Of a DNA stretch of 36,247 nucleotides, positions 1 to 9,273 are shown one piece after another (within the stretch, counting starts at the first letter, position 1; each line of letters begins with the position of its first letter). The translations under genes were made by a program, and so were the position numbers. The stretch comes from Candidatus Onthovivens merdipullorum (GTDB taxonomy: Bacteria; Bacillota_I; Bacilli_A; RFN20; CAG-826): NCBI GenBank assembly GCA_017694345.1, contig JADIMY010000126.1:1-36247 (forward strand), given 5' to 3'. The notes under the pieces are model-generated. The model saw only the letters and a program-made list of their open reading frames with translations. It did not search any database and was not told where the DNA came from.

Positions 1-18
1 ATTAGATATATTTGATAA

Positions 19-230
19 TTATTTAAAACAATAACTATATTTAAATTTATATAAAGGTTTATCGATTACTAGTAGATTAATATTAGAAACATTTAATACA
101 ATTAGTGAAGTAAACACTAAAGCAATTAATCGTATTAGCTTTTTGCAATACTAAAATTTAATCCTAATTTTGCAGTTTCAATATCAGTACAAAGTGTCTC
201 TAATTTTTTATTCTCAAATAAAATTTTCAT
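19..230 (-). pseudogene. HigB/RelE-like plasmid-maintenance killer toxin, frameshifted (or sequencing error)
   Basis: Minus-strand ATG at 230 gives MKILFENKKLETLCTDIETAKLGLNFSIAKS*, resembling HigB N-termini (F-x-x-K-x-L-x-x-L-C-x-D...A...G...A). Adding one A to the A5 run (T5 at 140-144 on +) restores ...SIAKKLIRLIALVFTSLIVLNVSNINLLVIDKPLYKFKYSYCFK*. Confidence 0.45.
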
Positions 231-408
231 CAATTTTTACCCCTTATATACAAGTGGTAAAAAATTGATTGGTAGTGGGGGTATATTTTTTAAAAATTAA
301 AATTTTACAAAAACTTTAAACTGAAATTAAATTTGTTTTAATGAATAATCGCTTAAAAAATATTTTAAATCTAGGAAATTGTGATATTTCAGTAAATGCA
401 ACTTGAAA

Positions 409-1149
409 TCACTTTAAAGTTGTAATTTTATTAATATCGCAATTGTAATTAGCATTTAGTAAATAAGTGTTTTTTCTAATATATTCAGCATCAAAAAGAT
501 TTGAATCATCATACTCTTGTATTTCTTGATCTAGATTTACCACCATCCCATAATTATCAACCTTATAAGATATTTTCTGAATAAAAGGAAGATTGTCAAA
601 TTGAGTAAATGGGAGGTTATAATTCAAAAACCCTTCTTTATCGATACTCATATAAGTATATTCACGATAATTTATTTTGAATTCATCGCCAAAATAAAGA
701 CCACCACTATAATAATCACTTGTAACTTCATTATAATAAAAATTTGTTAAATCATCTTCCATCCTAGATTTATCGATGATATTTGAAGAATATTCTCCAT
801 TGTTATTTGTCTCTAAGATGTATGTATTATTGCCTTTAAAATTAGCTAATTTTTCATTAATAGTTAAATTACCATTTTCTAAACTTTCTATCTTTATATA
901 GTAGTAATAATTTTCTTCGCTTGAAGAATCAAACTGTATATTCACTTTATTGTAATAAGTTAAAACTTCTTGTTCTTTAATAATGTCATAGTGATATTCG
1001 GTATAATCTAAATCACAAATCGTATCATTAAGAATTGCCTTATCAATCAAAAATGAATTAATAACTGTTGCTAAATTATCAGGAATTTCACCATTACAAG
1101 CTGAAACTAGAAATAATATTGGAATTATATGAAATATTTTTAAATGCAT
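409..1149 (-). CDS. hypothetical lipoprotein
   Basis: 246-aa ORF with signal peptide and lipobox (FLVSAC); last gene of set 1, 5 bp after the pullulanase stop. Confidence 0.8.
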   Translation of the reverse strand: MHLKIFHIIPILFLVSACNGEIPDNLATVINSFLIDKAILNDTICDLDYTEYHYDIIKEQEVLTYYNKVNIQFDSSSEENYYYYIKIESLENGNLTINEKLANFKGNNTYILETNNNGEYSSNIIDKSRMEDDLTNFYYNEVTSDYYSGGLYFGDEFKINYREYTYMSIDKEGFLNYNLPFTQFDNLPFIQKISYKVDNYGMVVNLDQEIQEYDDSNLFDAEYIRKNTYLLNANYNCDINKITTLK

Positions 1150-1154
1150 ATAAA

Positions 1155-3794
1155 TTATAATTTCTTAGAAATAATTGTTTTACAACTTGTTAATGGATAT
1201 TCCTTTATATTCAAAGTACTAAAATTATCAATTGAATCAAATATTATTTCATAACCGCTTAAATCAATTGTATAGTCAGTTAGGTTAGCACTACTCAAAT
1301 GTATAACTCTATAAACTTCACCATCAAAATTAATTTCATAGTCTAATTTTCTATAGGAAAGACTATCATTATTTAAAGTTAAATTACTATTAATTTCTTC
1401 TTCTTTTTGATAATGTAATCCATTAAACTCCTTTTTAAAATTAATTAAAAATTTATAATTTTGATAAAGTTTATTAAATTTTATTAATCTAGAATAGTCA
1501 AGTGAGTTAACTTCATAACCAGATTCATAGGAATTTCCATCTCCGCCTTTAGTTCTTAGCATCTCTTCACCAGCAAGCATAAAAGATGTTCCTTGACTAG
1601 TAAATACAACGGCATTAGCTAAAGTTGCCATTCTAGCAATTTCTTCATCACTACCTTTAAATCCAGTTTCTTTAATTCTATCATACAATGTATAGTTGTC
1701 ATGGCATGTAACATAATTAGTAGACTTTAATGGGTCTCTAGAAAGAGTTCCTGTATTTCCTTTAATAGATGAAGTTAATCCAACATAATCACCACTATTA
1801 ATGGAGTCACCTCCACTAGTCGCCCAGCCTTTTTCACTGACTGCGCTTAAACCACCTTTAATTAAATTATCTCTTATCTTATCATTAAAAGCTCCAAAAC
1901 CTTTAAACTTATTAATATTATTTTGAACCGCTTGAGAAGATGCACCTAAAGTTGTAGTTCCTCCGGTCCAAGGCTCACCATGAACAAAAATATTTTCATT
2001 TACATTTTCTTTTAAATTAGAAGTAATTTCATTCATTGTTTTGATATCGTGAAGTCCCATTAAATCAAATCTAAAACCACCTAAATGATATTCTTTAGCC
2101 CAAAATTCAGTAGAGTCAACCATGAATTTTCTCATCATAGCATTTTCACTAGCTGTCTCATTACCACATCCACTTCCATTAGAAAGAGTTCCATCATCAT
2201 TATACCTAAAGAAATATCCAGGCATTAACACATCGAAATTAGATCCATTCGAAGCGTTGACATGATTATAAACGACATCCATAATCACATTTATACCAGC
2301 TTCATTATATGCTTTTACTAATTCTTTAAATTCTTTAATCTTAGTATATCCATTATAAGGATTAGTACTATAAATTCCATCTAAAGAATTGTAATTTAAA
2401 GGATTATATCCCCAGTTGAAAGCATCATCGCCAGTCGCTAATTCATCGTTTGCTTGATCAAAAATTGGTAGTAACTGAATAGCATTAATTCCTAATTCTT
2501 TAATATGATCAAAACCTGTTTTAACAGTAATATTGTTTTCTTCATATGTAGTTCCACTTTCAGACATACCTAAAAACTTCTTACGATTTTCATTGGTTCC
2601 ATTCCAAGTTTCATTACTGGTTACATCTGCAACATGAGTTTCATATATAACTAAAGAAGTTCTCTCATAATCATTCATAACAGCTTCGTTCCATCCATCA
2701 GGATTAGTCTTAGAGAAGTCAACTATCATACCTCTTAAGCCGTTTACACCTGTAGATTTAGCATAAGGATCGACAATTTCTTTATTTTTAAAATTTTCGT
2801 TTGTAACGACATATGTGTAATAAAGTCCTTCTAAATCTCCTTGAATTGTAATTTCGAAAACGCCTTTATCTTTTAAGGACATATTATACTCTTCATATTT
2901 ATCACTACCGATAGAATCATTAACACTTGTTGGTGTTCCGTTTTCGTATAATCTAAGTTTAATGCTTTCGCTTAATGGAGACCAAACTCTAAAAGTCGTA
3001 CTACCACTATTATAAATAGCTCCTAGTTCTCCATCAAAATAATATTCATCATTAAACATATCAGTATTATATAAGCCACGGATAGAAATAGCCGATTCTA
3101 ATACAACACCAGATTCTTTAAATGTAACACTAACTTTATAATCATTTTTTATATCTGGAAGATGATTTACAGTAAAGTGGTAATTAAATGAAGTTACATC
3201 TAAATTATCTTTAGAATCAATTACTGTCCCATTTTCATATAATTCATATGATGAAATTGGATTAGATGTTTCAACAGTTATTTGACTACTTGTTTCAAAT
3301 GAAGCAGTTAAAATTTCATCGGCAAATTTAAAATCAGGTGTTGCGTAAAGCTTATTATCATTTTCTTTTGTAAAAACATTGTAATAGCCATCTTCATCCT
3401 TATCAAATAAAGAAAAATCTAAAACCATGTCAGCAGATTGACCAGTCCAACTATCCATTCTTCGAGTGATAATTCCTAAACCATTAGTTTTTACAGAACT
3501 AGAAAAAGTTGATAATGGTAAAAAACACGCTCCACCAAAATCGTCAGTGACCGTAAAAGGATATAATTTACCTTCGCCACCATTATTTTCCCAAATCCGT
3601 AAACCATAATCTTCGTAGTTATTGTCTTTCCTTTGGTATCTTATGGCAACTCCTTCTTCTCCGTTTAAATTAGGTCCTTTTGCTAACTCTCCTGTCCATC
3701 CATCATTTTGATCATTAGAATTATCATTACATCCTACAAGCAAAAAAAGAAAAGATAATAAAGAAAAAGCCTTCAAAACTCGATTTTTTTTCAT
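1155..3794 (-). CDS. pulA: type I pullulanase (GH13) lipoprotein
   Basis: Lipobox LLVGC; SLVIYETHVADVT, FNWGYNPLNYNSLDGIYST, DVVYNHV, GGFRFDLMGLHD, FVHGEPWTGG and VTCHDNYTLYD match pullulanase GH13 motifs. RBS AAGGAG upstream of the ATG. Confidence 0.93.
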   Translation of the reverse strand: MKKNRVLKAFSLLSFLFLLVGCNDNSNDQNDGWTGELAKGPNLNGEEGVAIRYQRKDNNYEDYGLRIWENNGGEGKLYPFTVTDDFGGACFLPLSTFSSSVKTNGLGIITRRMDSWTGQSADMVLDFSLFDKDEDGYYNVFTKENDNKLYATPDFKFADEILTASFETSSQITVETSNPISSYELYENGTVIDSKDNLDVTSFNYHFTVNHLPDIKNDYKVSVTFKESGVVLESAISIRGLYNTDMFNDEYYFDGELGAIYNSGSTTFRVWSPLSESIKLRLYENGTPTSVNDSIGSDKYEEYNMSLKDKGVFEITIQGDLEGLYYTYVVTNENFKNKEIVDPYAKSTGVNGLRGMIVDFSKTNPDGWNEAVMNDYERTSLVIYETHVADVTSNETWNGTNENRKKFLGMSESGTTYEENNITVKTGFDHIKELGINAIQLLPIFDQANDELATGDDAFNWGYNPLNYNSLDGIYSTNPYNGYTKIKEFKELVKAYNEAGINVIMDVVYNHVNASNGSNFDVLMPGYFFRYNDDGTLSNGSGCGNETASENAMMRKFMVDSTEFWAKEYHLGGFRFDLMGLHDIKTMNEITSNLKENVNENIFVHGEPWTGGTTTLGASSQAVQNNINKFKGFGAFNDKIRDNLIKGGLSAVSEKGWATSGGDSINSGDYVGLTSSIKGNTGTLSRDPLKSTNYVTCHDNYTLYDRIKETGFKGSDEEIARMATLANAVVFTSQGTSFMLAGEEMLRTKGGDGNSYESGYEVNSLDYSRLIKFNKLYQNYKFLINFKKEFNGLHYQKEEEINSNLTLNNDSLSYRKLDYEINFDGEVYRVIHLSSANLTDYTIDLSGYEIIFDSIDNFSTLNIKEYPLTSCKTIISKKL

Positions 3795-3808
3795 AAATTC
3801 TCCTTATT

Positions 3809-3832
3809 TTGAGCCCCTTAATAGGGGCTCAA
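3809..3832 (-). promoter_or_regulatory. intercistronic stem-loop upstream of pullulanase
   Basis: Perfect inverted repeat TTGAGCCCC-TTAATA-GGGGCTCAA (9-bp stem, 6-nt loop), unusually GC-rich here. On the minus strand no U-tract follows it. Confidence 0.7.
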
Positions 3833-3838
3833 TTATTT

Positions 3839-5107
3839 TTAAATTATTCTAGCATATAAACTTGTATCAACGGAATAAATTTCAATGTTTGCAGTCATTG
3901 TCGCTGCAGTAATTGGAATTACAATATTTTTTCCGTCTTCAAGTCCGATTCCTGTATCCCAATTAATAGATCCATCATCATTTACTTTAGCAAATTTAAA
4001 TTCTAAACTAGAACCAACTAATAAAGGAGAAGTCATGTCCTCTTTAGTTAAAGTAAACGAGAAACCTGTATCACTACTAGTAACAGAAACTGTTGGATTA
4101 TCGCCCCATTTATTATAATTGCCTACTACATAATAAGCTGGTTCGTTTATAAAGGTAACTCCCTCTGCAATAGTAATATTTGTAGTAAAGTTTTCTAAAG
4201 GTAATGAACTAGGATCAGGTGGTAAAGTACTCATTTCTAAGTCATCGCTCAAAGATAAAATGCTATTGTTGTCGTCTAATGTTACTAAGACGCTTTCAGC
4301 ATTTCCGCCTTCATTTTCTCTACCATCGAATTTGTAAGCGTAATCATAACTGAATTCCGTAACACCTTCAATAGGAGCTTGATTGGTTAAAATAATATGG
4401 AAAACTACTTCACTATCAGGTCTAGCAGTTACTGCTTGTTTTAAATAAAATGTTTGGTGATCTGAAGTAAGTGTACTAGCTCCAACTTGGTCGATATTCC
4501 AGCCATCAACTCCATCAACAGTTAAGAAACTACCTCTAATATAGACATTAACATAATCAGGTAATGTTTCTTTAAATGTAATAGAAGGCGTAAATGAAAT
4601 ATTCTCAATAGGTTCTGGAAGTTTTGCGCTAAAACTGACATCACCTAAATTACCTACACCATCTTCAACTGTAAAAGTCATATTTGGTCCAGCTGGAACA
4701 TTATAAGGAACGGCCTTATATTGGTCGCCGTTTGCCCAAATTAATCCAGCATTTATTTCACCAGATTTATATCCGAGCATTACCATCGCTTCAAGACCTT
4801 GCTCGCTTGTTGTATCCCATTCATCAACGATTGTATACCAAGTATTAGTCCCTTCTAGATTAATAAGTTCTGAAGCTTCTTCGCCTGTTTTCCAGCCATT
4901 AAATCCTCCAGTGATCCACATCGATGTATATTCGTTATCAGTGACATTAGTTTCATCTGTAAGATTGACTGTCAAAGTAACTTTGCCTTCTTCTGTAGGA
5001 ATATTTCCTGGATTACCACCTCCAGAATTATCCACTTTTTCATCGCATCCTGCCAATCCAGCTATCAATGTTGGAATAGCAAGAAATAATATTTTCTTAA
5101 ATTTCAT
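3839..5107 (-). CDS. non-catalytic lipoprotein with three starch-binding-like beta modules
   Basis: ORF track start is 5212, but AGGAGG precedes the internal ATG at 5107 (MKFKKILFLAIPTLIAGLAGC, lipobox). The longer start would overlap the upstream ATPase gene. Repeats carry ITGGFNGW / YIRGSFLTVDGVDGWN / YVVGNYNKWGDNP, resembling CBM20/25/26/X25-type modules. Confidence 0.8.
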   Translation of the reverse strand: MKFKKILFLAIPTLIAGLAGCDEKVDNSGGGNPGNIPTEEGKVTLTVNLTDETNVTDNEYTSMWITGGFNGWKTGEEASELINLEGTNTWYTIVDEWDTTSEQGLEAMVMLGYKSGEINAGLIWANGDQYKAVPYNVPAGPNMTFTVEDGVGNLGDVSFSAKLPEPIENISFTPSITFKETLPDYVNVYIRGSFLTVDGVDGWNIDQVGASTLTSDHQTFYLKQAVTARPDSEVVFHIILTNQAPIEGVTEFSYDYAYKFDGRENEGGNAESVLVTLDDNNSILSLSDDLEMSTLPPDPSSLPLENFTTNITIAEGVTFINEPAYYVVGNYNKWGDNPTVSVTSSDTGFSFTLTKEDMTSPLLVGSSLEFKFAKVNDDGSINWDTGIGLEDGKNIVIPITAATMTANIEIYSVDTSLYARII

Positions 5108-5132
5108 ATTTTTATGACCTCCTTGTATGAAA

Positions 5133-7682
5133 TTAATATAATCTAATATCAAGCCCAGTTTCGCTAATATGTGATCTTCTAAAATCAAAATCAACGAAAA
5201 CTTTTGAGCCAATCTCTAATGGTGAATTAACTTTAACGATAAGTTTATCATCTTTTCCGTCAGCTCTTTTGAATTGTCCAACAGTAAACATCTCATCACC
5301 ATAATTTAAGTTATCAATAATAGTTATTTCAAAACCTTTATCGGAAATTCTATAAGCATCATGTGGGAACTCAAATAGATATCTCTTAGTAAAAACTTTT
5401 GTTCCTAAAGCTTGGACAATTTTATTAGAAATAACATCATCGACTTCAAAGTAAGAATTACAAATTTCGAAATAAAATTTAATTTTTGCTTTTGATATTT
5501 CTTCTTCTTTTTCTTTGTTGATATCTTTAATTTCTTTTTGATGTTCTTTTTCTAAAAATTTAAGTGGATTTTTATCTTTTGAAATCTTGATTCTAAATTC
5601 TTTTAGTTTCTTTGTAATGGCAAGTTTTTCTCTTTTAAAAGAAGACTTTAAAGCATTTATTTCTGTTTCGTAATTTAGTGTTTCAGAATTAATTGCATTA
5701 TTAAGTTCATTTTCCTTTTCTTTTGGTAAATTTTCTTTTCTTTCTAAATATTCACTACGAGCTCTTTTAATTGAATCTTTATCCTTATTATTAACTTTAA
5801 TGTTTGAGAATGTCTCTTTCTCATCTTTTAGCATCTTTGAATATTGAGAAGAAATTTGAGCCTTAATATTTTTAATTTTTTCTTTATGAGTTTTCTTTAA
5901 AGAAGTATTTTTTTCTTTAAATTCAGTTTTTAATCGATTAATTTCTTCTTTAGATTTAAATAACAAATCCTTATATTCTCTTTCGTTTTCATTTATTAAA
6001 GTAGAATTATCTTTTTCTAAAAGTAATTTCTTTTTAGATTCAAAATTTTCATTAATTTTTAATAACTTCTCATCGTATTTTTTAGAAATTTCATTAACTT
6101 GATTTTCGATTTCTTTTGCAGTTTCTTCGTCCTTAGTATGATAGAAATAAGTCTTATAATTTACAAAGTTACCATAAAGTTTATCGAATGTTTCTAAATG
6201 TTTAATTAAATATTCACCATTAGAAATAAAATCAATCTTAGTTAAATCAATATTGATATTAATTTCAGATCCAATCTTAATCGAAGCATCTCCAATAGCA
6301 AATAATAAATTATCACCAAAAGATAAATGAACTAAATATGTGTCATTAATCAATTCATTATTTAAAACTTTAGCTTTTTCGTTACCTTCATTTAATTTAA
6401 TAGCATCTAAAGGAATTAAAACTCTACCGTTGCATTTTTCATTATCGATCTTTATTGCTTCAGGTAATTTAATAAATTTCTTTCCTAAGCTTAAACTTCT
6501 ATTTTCAATTGTGGCGTTAATAATATTAGTTTTAGGAATTCTAGGAGAGATATTTTCTTCAGTATTTTTATCGAAGAAATGTAGTTTGTTAATATCAAGT
6601 TCAATTTTAACAACATTTCCAATTTTAATTGTATCGCTTGGTGAACCTTTAAAAATAACACGCGTCGATGTTTCTGCAAATCCATCACCTTGCATATTAA
6701 TATCCCCATAAATTAAAGTTTCGTTGCCAAGTTCTTCAAAATGTGAAATTTTGCATTCAATCGTATATTTAGAATTACTTTCTTTAGAAGCTTCTTTTAT
6801 ATTTTCACATCTAATTCCAATATAAACTTCATGCTCTCCATCTAAATATTCATGATTAATTTTTACTAAGTTTTTCCTTGGTACATAAATTTTTGCATCA
6901 CTGTATTTAAAAGCTATTTCAATTTCATCACCAAGATCTTTTAAAACGCCTTCAAAAAAATTCATTTGTGGTGTACCGATAAATCCAGCAACAAATTTAT
7001 TACCAGGATAGTCATATAAATTTTTAGGCGTATCAATTTGTTGAACACGTCCTAATTTCATTACAACTACTCTAGTTCCTAGAGTCATCGCTTCTACTTG
7101 ATCATGAGTAACATAAATAAATGTAGTTTTTAATTGCTGATGAAGTTTAGCAATTTCACTTCTCATTTGTGCTCTAAGTTTTGCATCTAAGTTACTTAAA
7201 GGTTCATCTAAAAGCATTACTTTTGGATTTCTTAAAATTGCTCTACCTAAAGCTACTCTTTGTCTTTGACCACCACTCATTGCTCTAGGTTTTCTATCTA
7301 GATAATCAGTTAAGCCTAATATATTTGCAGCCCATAAAACTCTTTCATGAATTTCTTCAGCAGGCATATGTCTTAACTCCAAACCAAAAGCCATATTTTC
7401 ATAAACTGTCATGTGAGGATAAAGTGCATAATTTTGGAAAACCATAGCGATATCACGATCTTTTGGTTCGACATCGTTTACTAATTTTTTATCTATATAA
7501 AGTTCACCAGCACTAATTTCTTCTAAACCAGCAATCATTCTTAAAGTTGTTGATTTACCACATCCTGAAGGACCAACAAAAACAATAAATTCTTGATCCT
7601 TAATGTCCATAGTAAAATCACTGACTGCTTTTGTTCCATTAGGATAAACTTTATAAATGTGTTCTAATTTTACTTCAGCCAT
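5133..7682 (-). CDS. msmK: MsmK/MalK-type sugar ABC ATPase with large coiled-coil insertion
   Basis: Walker [11 protein letters not shown], signature [15 protein letters not shown], Walker [18 protein letters not shown]-loop YVTHDQVEAMTL, then TOBE-like domains. About 220 residues of charged coiled-coil are inserted before a C-terminal TOBE-like segment (849 aa total). Confidence 0.93.
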   Translation of the reverse strand: MAEVKLEHIYKVYPNGTKAVSDFTMDIKDQEFIVFVGPSGCGKSTTLRMIAGLEEISAGELYIDKKLVNDVEPKDRDIAMVFQNYALYPHMTVYENMAFGLELRHMPAEEIHERVLWAANILGLTDYLDRKPRAMSGGQRQRVALGRAILRNPKVMLLDEPLSNLDAKLRAQMRSEIAKLHQQLKTTFIYVTHDQVEAMTLGTRVVVMKLGRVQQIDTPKNLYDYPGNKFVAGFIGTPQMNFFEGVLKDLGDEIEIAFKYSDAKIYVPRKNLVKINHEYLDGEHEVYIGIRCENIKEASKESNSKYTIECKISHFEELGNETLIYGDINMQGDGFAETSTRVIFKGSPSDTIKIGNVVKIELDINKLHFFDKNTEENISPRIPKTNIINATIENRSLSLGKKFIKLPEAIKIDNEKCNGRVLIPLDAIKLNEGNEKAKVLNNELINDTYLVHLSFGDNLLFAIGDASIKIGSEININIDLTKIDFISNGEYLIKHLETFDKLYGNFVNYKTYFYHTKDEETAKEIENQVNEISKKYDEKLLKINENFESKKKLLLEKDNSTLINENEREYKDLLFKSKEEINRLKTEFKEKNTSLKKTHKEKIKNIKAQISSQYSKMLKDEKETFSNIKVNNKDKDSIKRARSEYLERKENLPKEKENELNNAINSETLNYETEINALKSSFKREKLAITKKLKEFRIKISKDKNPLKFLEKEHQKEIKDINKEKEEEISKAKIKFYFEICNSYFEVDDVISNKIVQALGTKVFTKRYLFEFPHDAYRISDKGFEITIIDNLNYGDEMFTVGQFKRADGKDDKLIVKVNSPLEIGSKVFVDFDFRRSHISETGLDIRLY

Positions 7683-7691
7683 ATTTTTCTC

Positions 7692-9263
7692 CTATTTCAT
7701 TATTGCAATTCCATAAGGCAATAAAGTTAAAATATTATTCTCGAGTTTCGCCTTATTAAAATATTCCATATTTAATTCGCCTATAATTTCGCTATATCCT
7801 AAGCTAGAAACATCGAAATTAGTTGACAAATTTTCATTAAAATTAAAGAAAATTCCAATTTCTGAACCATCATACTCTTTTTTTATTGCTAAATTATGAT
7901 TTTCAGCATCTAAAAGAATTTCTGAAGATTTCCCTCTAGCTATTTCTTTAATTGTATTTCTTAAATAATTTGCTTTTTTTACATAATTTAATTGGCTATT
8001 AGCATCATTTAATTGTTCATTCACACTTGGAAAAGGATAATTTGAAACTGTTGTGCCTATTGGATCATTCGTTTCTATTGAACTATCACCCCAGTTCATA
8101 TGATTTCTAACATTTTGATCTGGATTAACCGATCCAGTCATAGAAATTTCATCTCCATAATATGTAAATGTTGTCCCACTTAACATTGCTAATAAACCAT
8201 ACATATATTTATTCCAATTTGGTTGTGTACTTAGCCAAATTCTTCCCATATCATGGTTATCTAAAAATGGTGCGGCGATGCCTTTACTCGAAATTTCTTC
8301 AAGTTCTAATAAACTTGTTAAATATTTTTCTGGATAACCTTGATAATACAAACTATCTTTGATAAACCCACCATCACCGCTAGCACTAGCAGTTTGAAAA
8401 GCAAAGAAACTATCAATTCCACTATCGTAATAATTTTTAATGCTGCCAACATCAGACCAATTTTCACCCACAATATAGGCATTAGGATTTTTTGTTTTAA
8501 CATATGAATTAAATTTACTTAGGGCTTCAATATTTTTTGCATCGTTTCCATAGTAATAATATTTAACAGCGTCTAATCTAAATCCATCAACACCTTTATC
8601 TAAGTAAAAATCAACAATTTCATGCCATAATTCTTCAAAATATGTTGAATCCCAATTAAATTCAGGCATATCTTGAGAAAAATTACATTCATAATAAAAA
8701 TTATAATTAGGAACTTTGCTATAACCTGATAAAGATGTTTCACTAAAAGAATATAAATCCTTAAATTTTATATCTTCTTCGGTTAATGTTCGTCCATTTA
8801 ATTCTTTTGCTTTTGCTGTAGCACTTTTCTTAAACCATTCATTATTAATTCCACTATGATTTAATACAAGATCAATAATGACATTAATATTTCTTTTATG
8901 TGCCTCTTCTACAAGGTTTTCAAAGTCTTCCATAGTTCCATAATTTGCATCGATTGTAAAATAATCATCCACATTATATTTATGATATGAACTACTTTTA
9001 TTAATTGGCATTAACCAAATTCCAGTAAATCCTAAGTCTTGAATGTAATCAAGCTTTGAAGTTACTCCATTTAAGTCACCCATGCCATCACCATTAGAAT
9101 CAACATATGACCCTACGAAAATTTCGTAATAATTGCGATAGTTGTCTTCAATAATATCAACGTCTTTTGGATTAAAACCAGGATCAAAATGTTTGGTGCA
9201 ACTTGATATTAAAGTCGTAGAAGCAATTAGTGATATTGTTAAAATTAATTTTGATTTGCTCAT
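7692..9263 (-). CDS. alpha-amylase family GH13 lipoprotein
   Basis: Track start 9293; internal ATG at 9263 gives a signal peptide MSKSKLILTISLIASTTLISSC. GH13 motifs: DLVLNHSG, DGFRLDAVKYYY, IVGENW, FLDNHD. Confidence 0.9.
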   Translation of the reverse strand: MSKSKLILTISLIASTTLISSCTKHFDPGFNPKDVDIIEDNYRNYYEIFVGSYVDSNGDGMGDLNGVTSKLDYIQDLGFTGIWLMPINKSSSYHKYNVDDYFTIDANYGTMEDFENLVEEAHKRNINVIIDLVLNHSGINNEWFKKSATAKAKELNGRTLTEEDIKFKDLYSFSETSLSGYSKVPNYNFYYECNFSQDMPEFNWDSTYFEELWHEIVDFYLDKGVDGFRLDAVKYYYYGNDAKNIEALSKFNSYVKTKNPNAYIVGENWSDVGSIKNYYDSGIDSFFAFQTASASGDGGFIKDSLYYQGYPEKYLTSLLELEEISSKGIAAPFLDNHDMGRIWLSTQPNWNKYMYGLLAMLSGTTFTYYGDEISMTGSVNPDQNVRNHMNWGDSSIETNDPIGTTVSNYPFPSVNEQLNDANSQLNYVKKANYLRNTIKEIARGKSSEILLDAENHNLAIKKEYDGSEIGIFFNFNENLSTNFDVSSLGYSEIIGELNMEYFNKAKLENNILTLLPYGIAIMK

Positions 9264-9273
9264 AGATTCAAAA

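Noticed and set aside
35-151. Plus-strand open frame LYLNLYKGLSITSRLILETFNTISEVNTKAINRISFLQY*
   Set aside because: Looks protein-like but is antisense to the restored HigB-like frame and lacks an ATG and RBS.
3885-5117. Plus-strand ORFs 3885-4118 and 4911-5117
   Set aside because: Fully antisense to the well-supported starch-binding-like lipoprotein gene; no RBS or family similarity.
5108-5212. N-terminal extension of the 457-aa ORF (MAQKFSLILILEDHILAK...)
   Set aside because: Overlaps the ATPase 3' end; AGGAGG and a lipoprotein signal peptide support the start at 5107.
6340-6711. 123-aa plus-strand ORF 6340-6711 and minus ORF 6491-6709
   Set aside because: Shadow frames of the 849-aa ATPase, whose reading frame has clear domain support.
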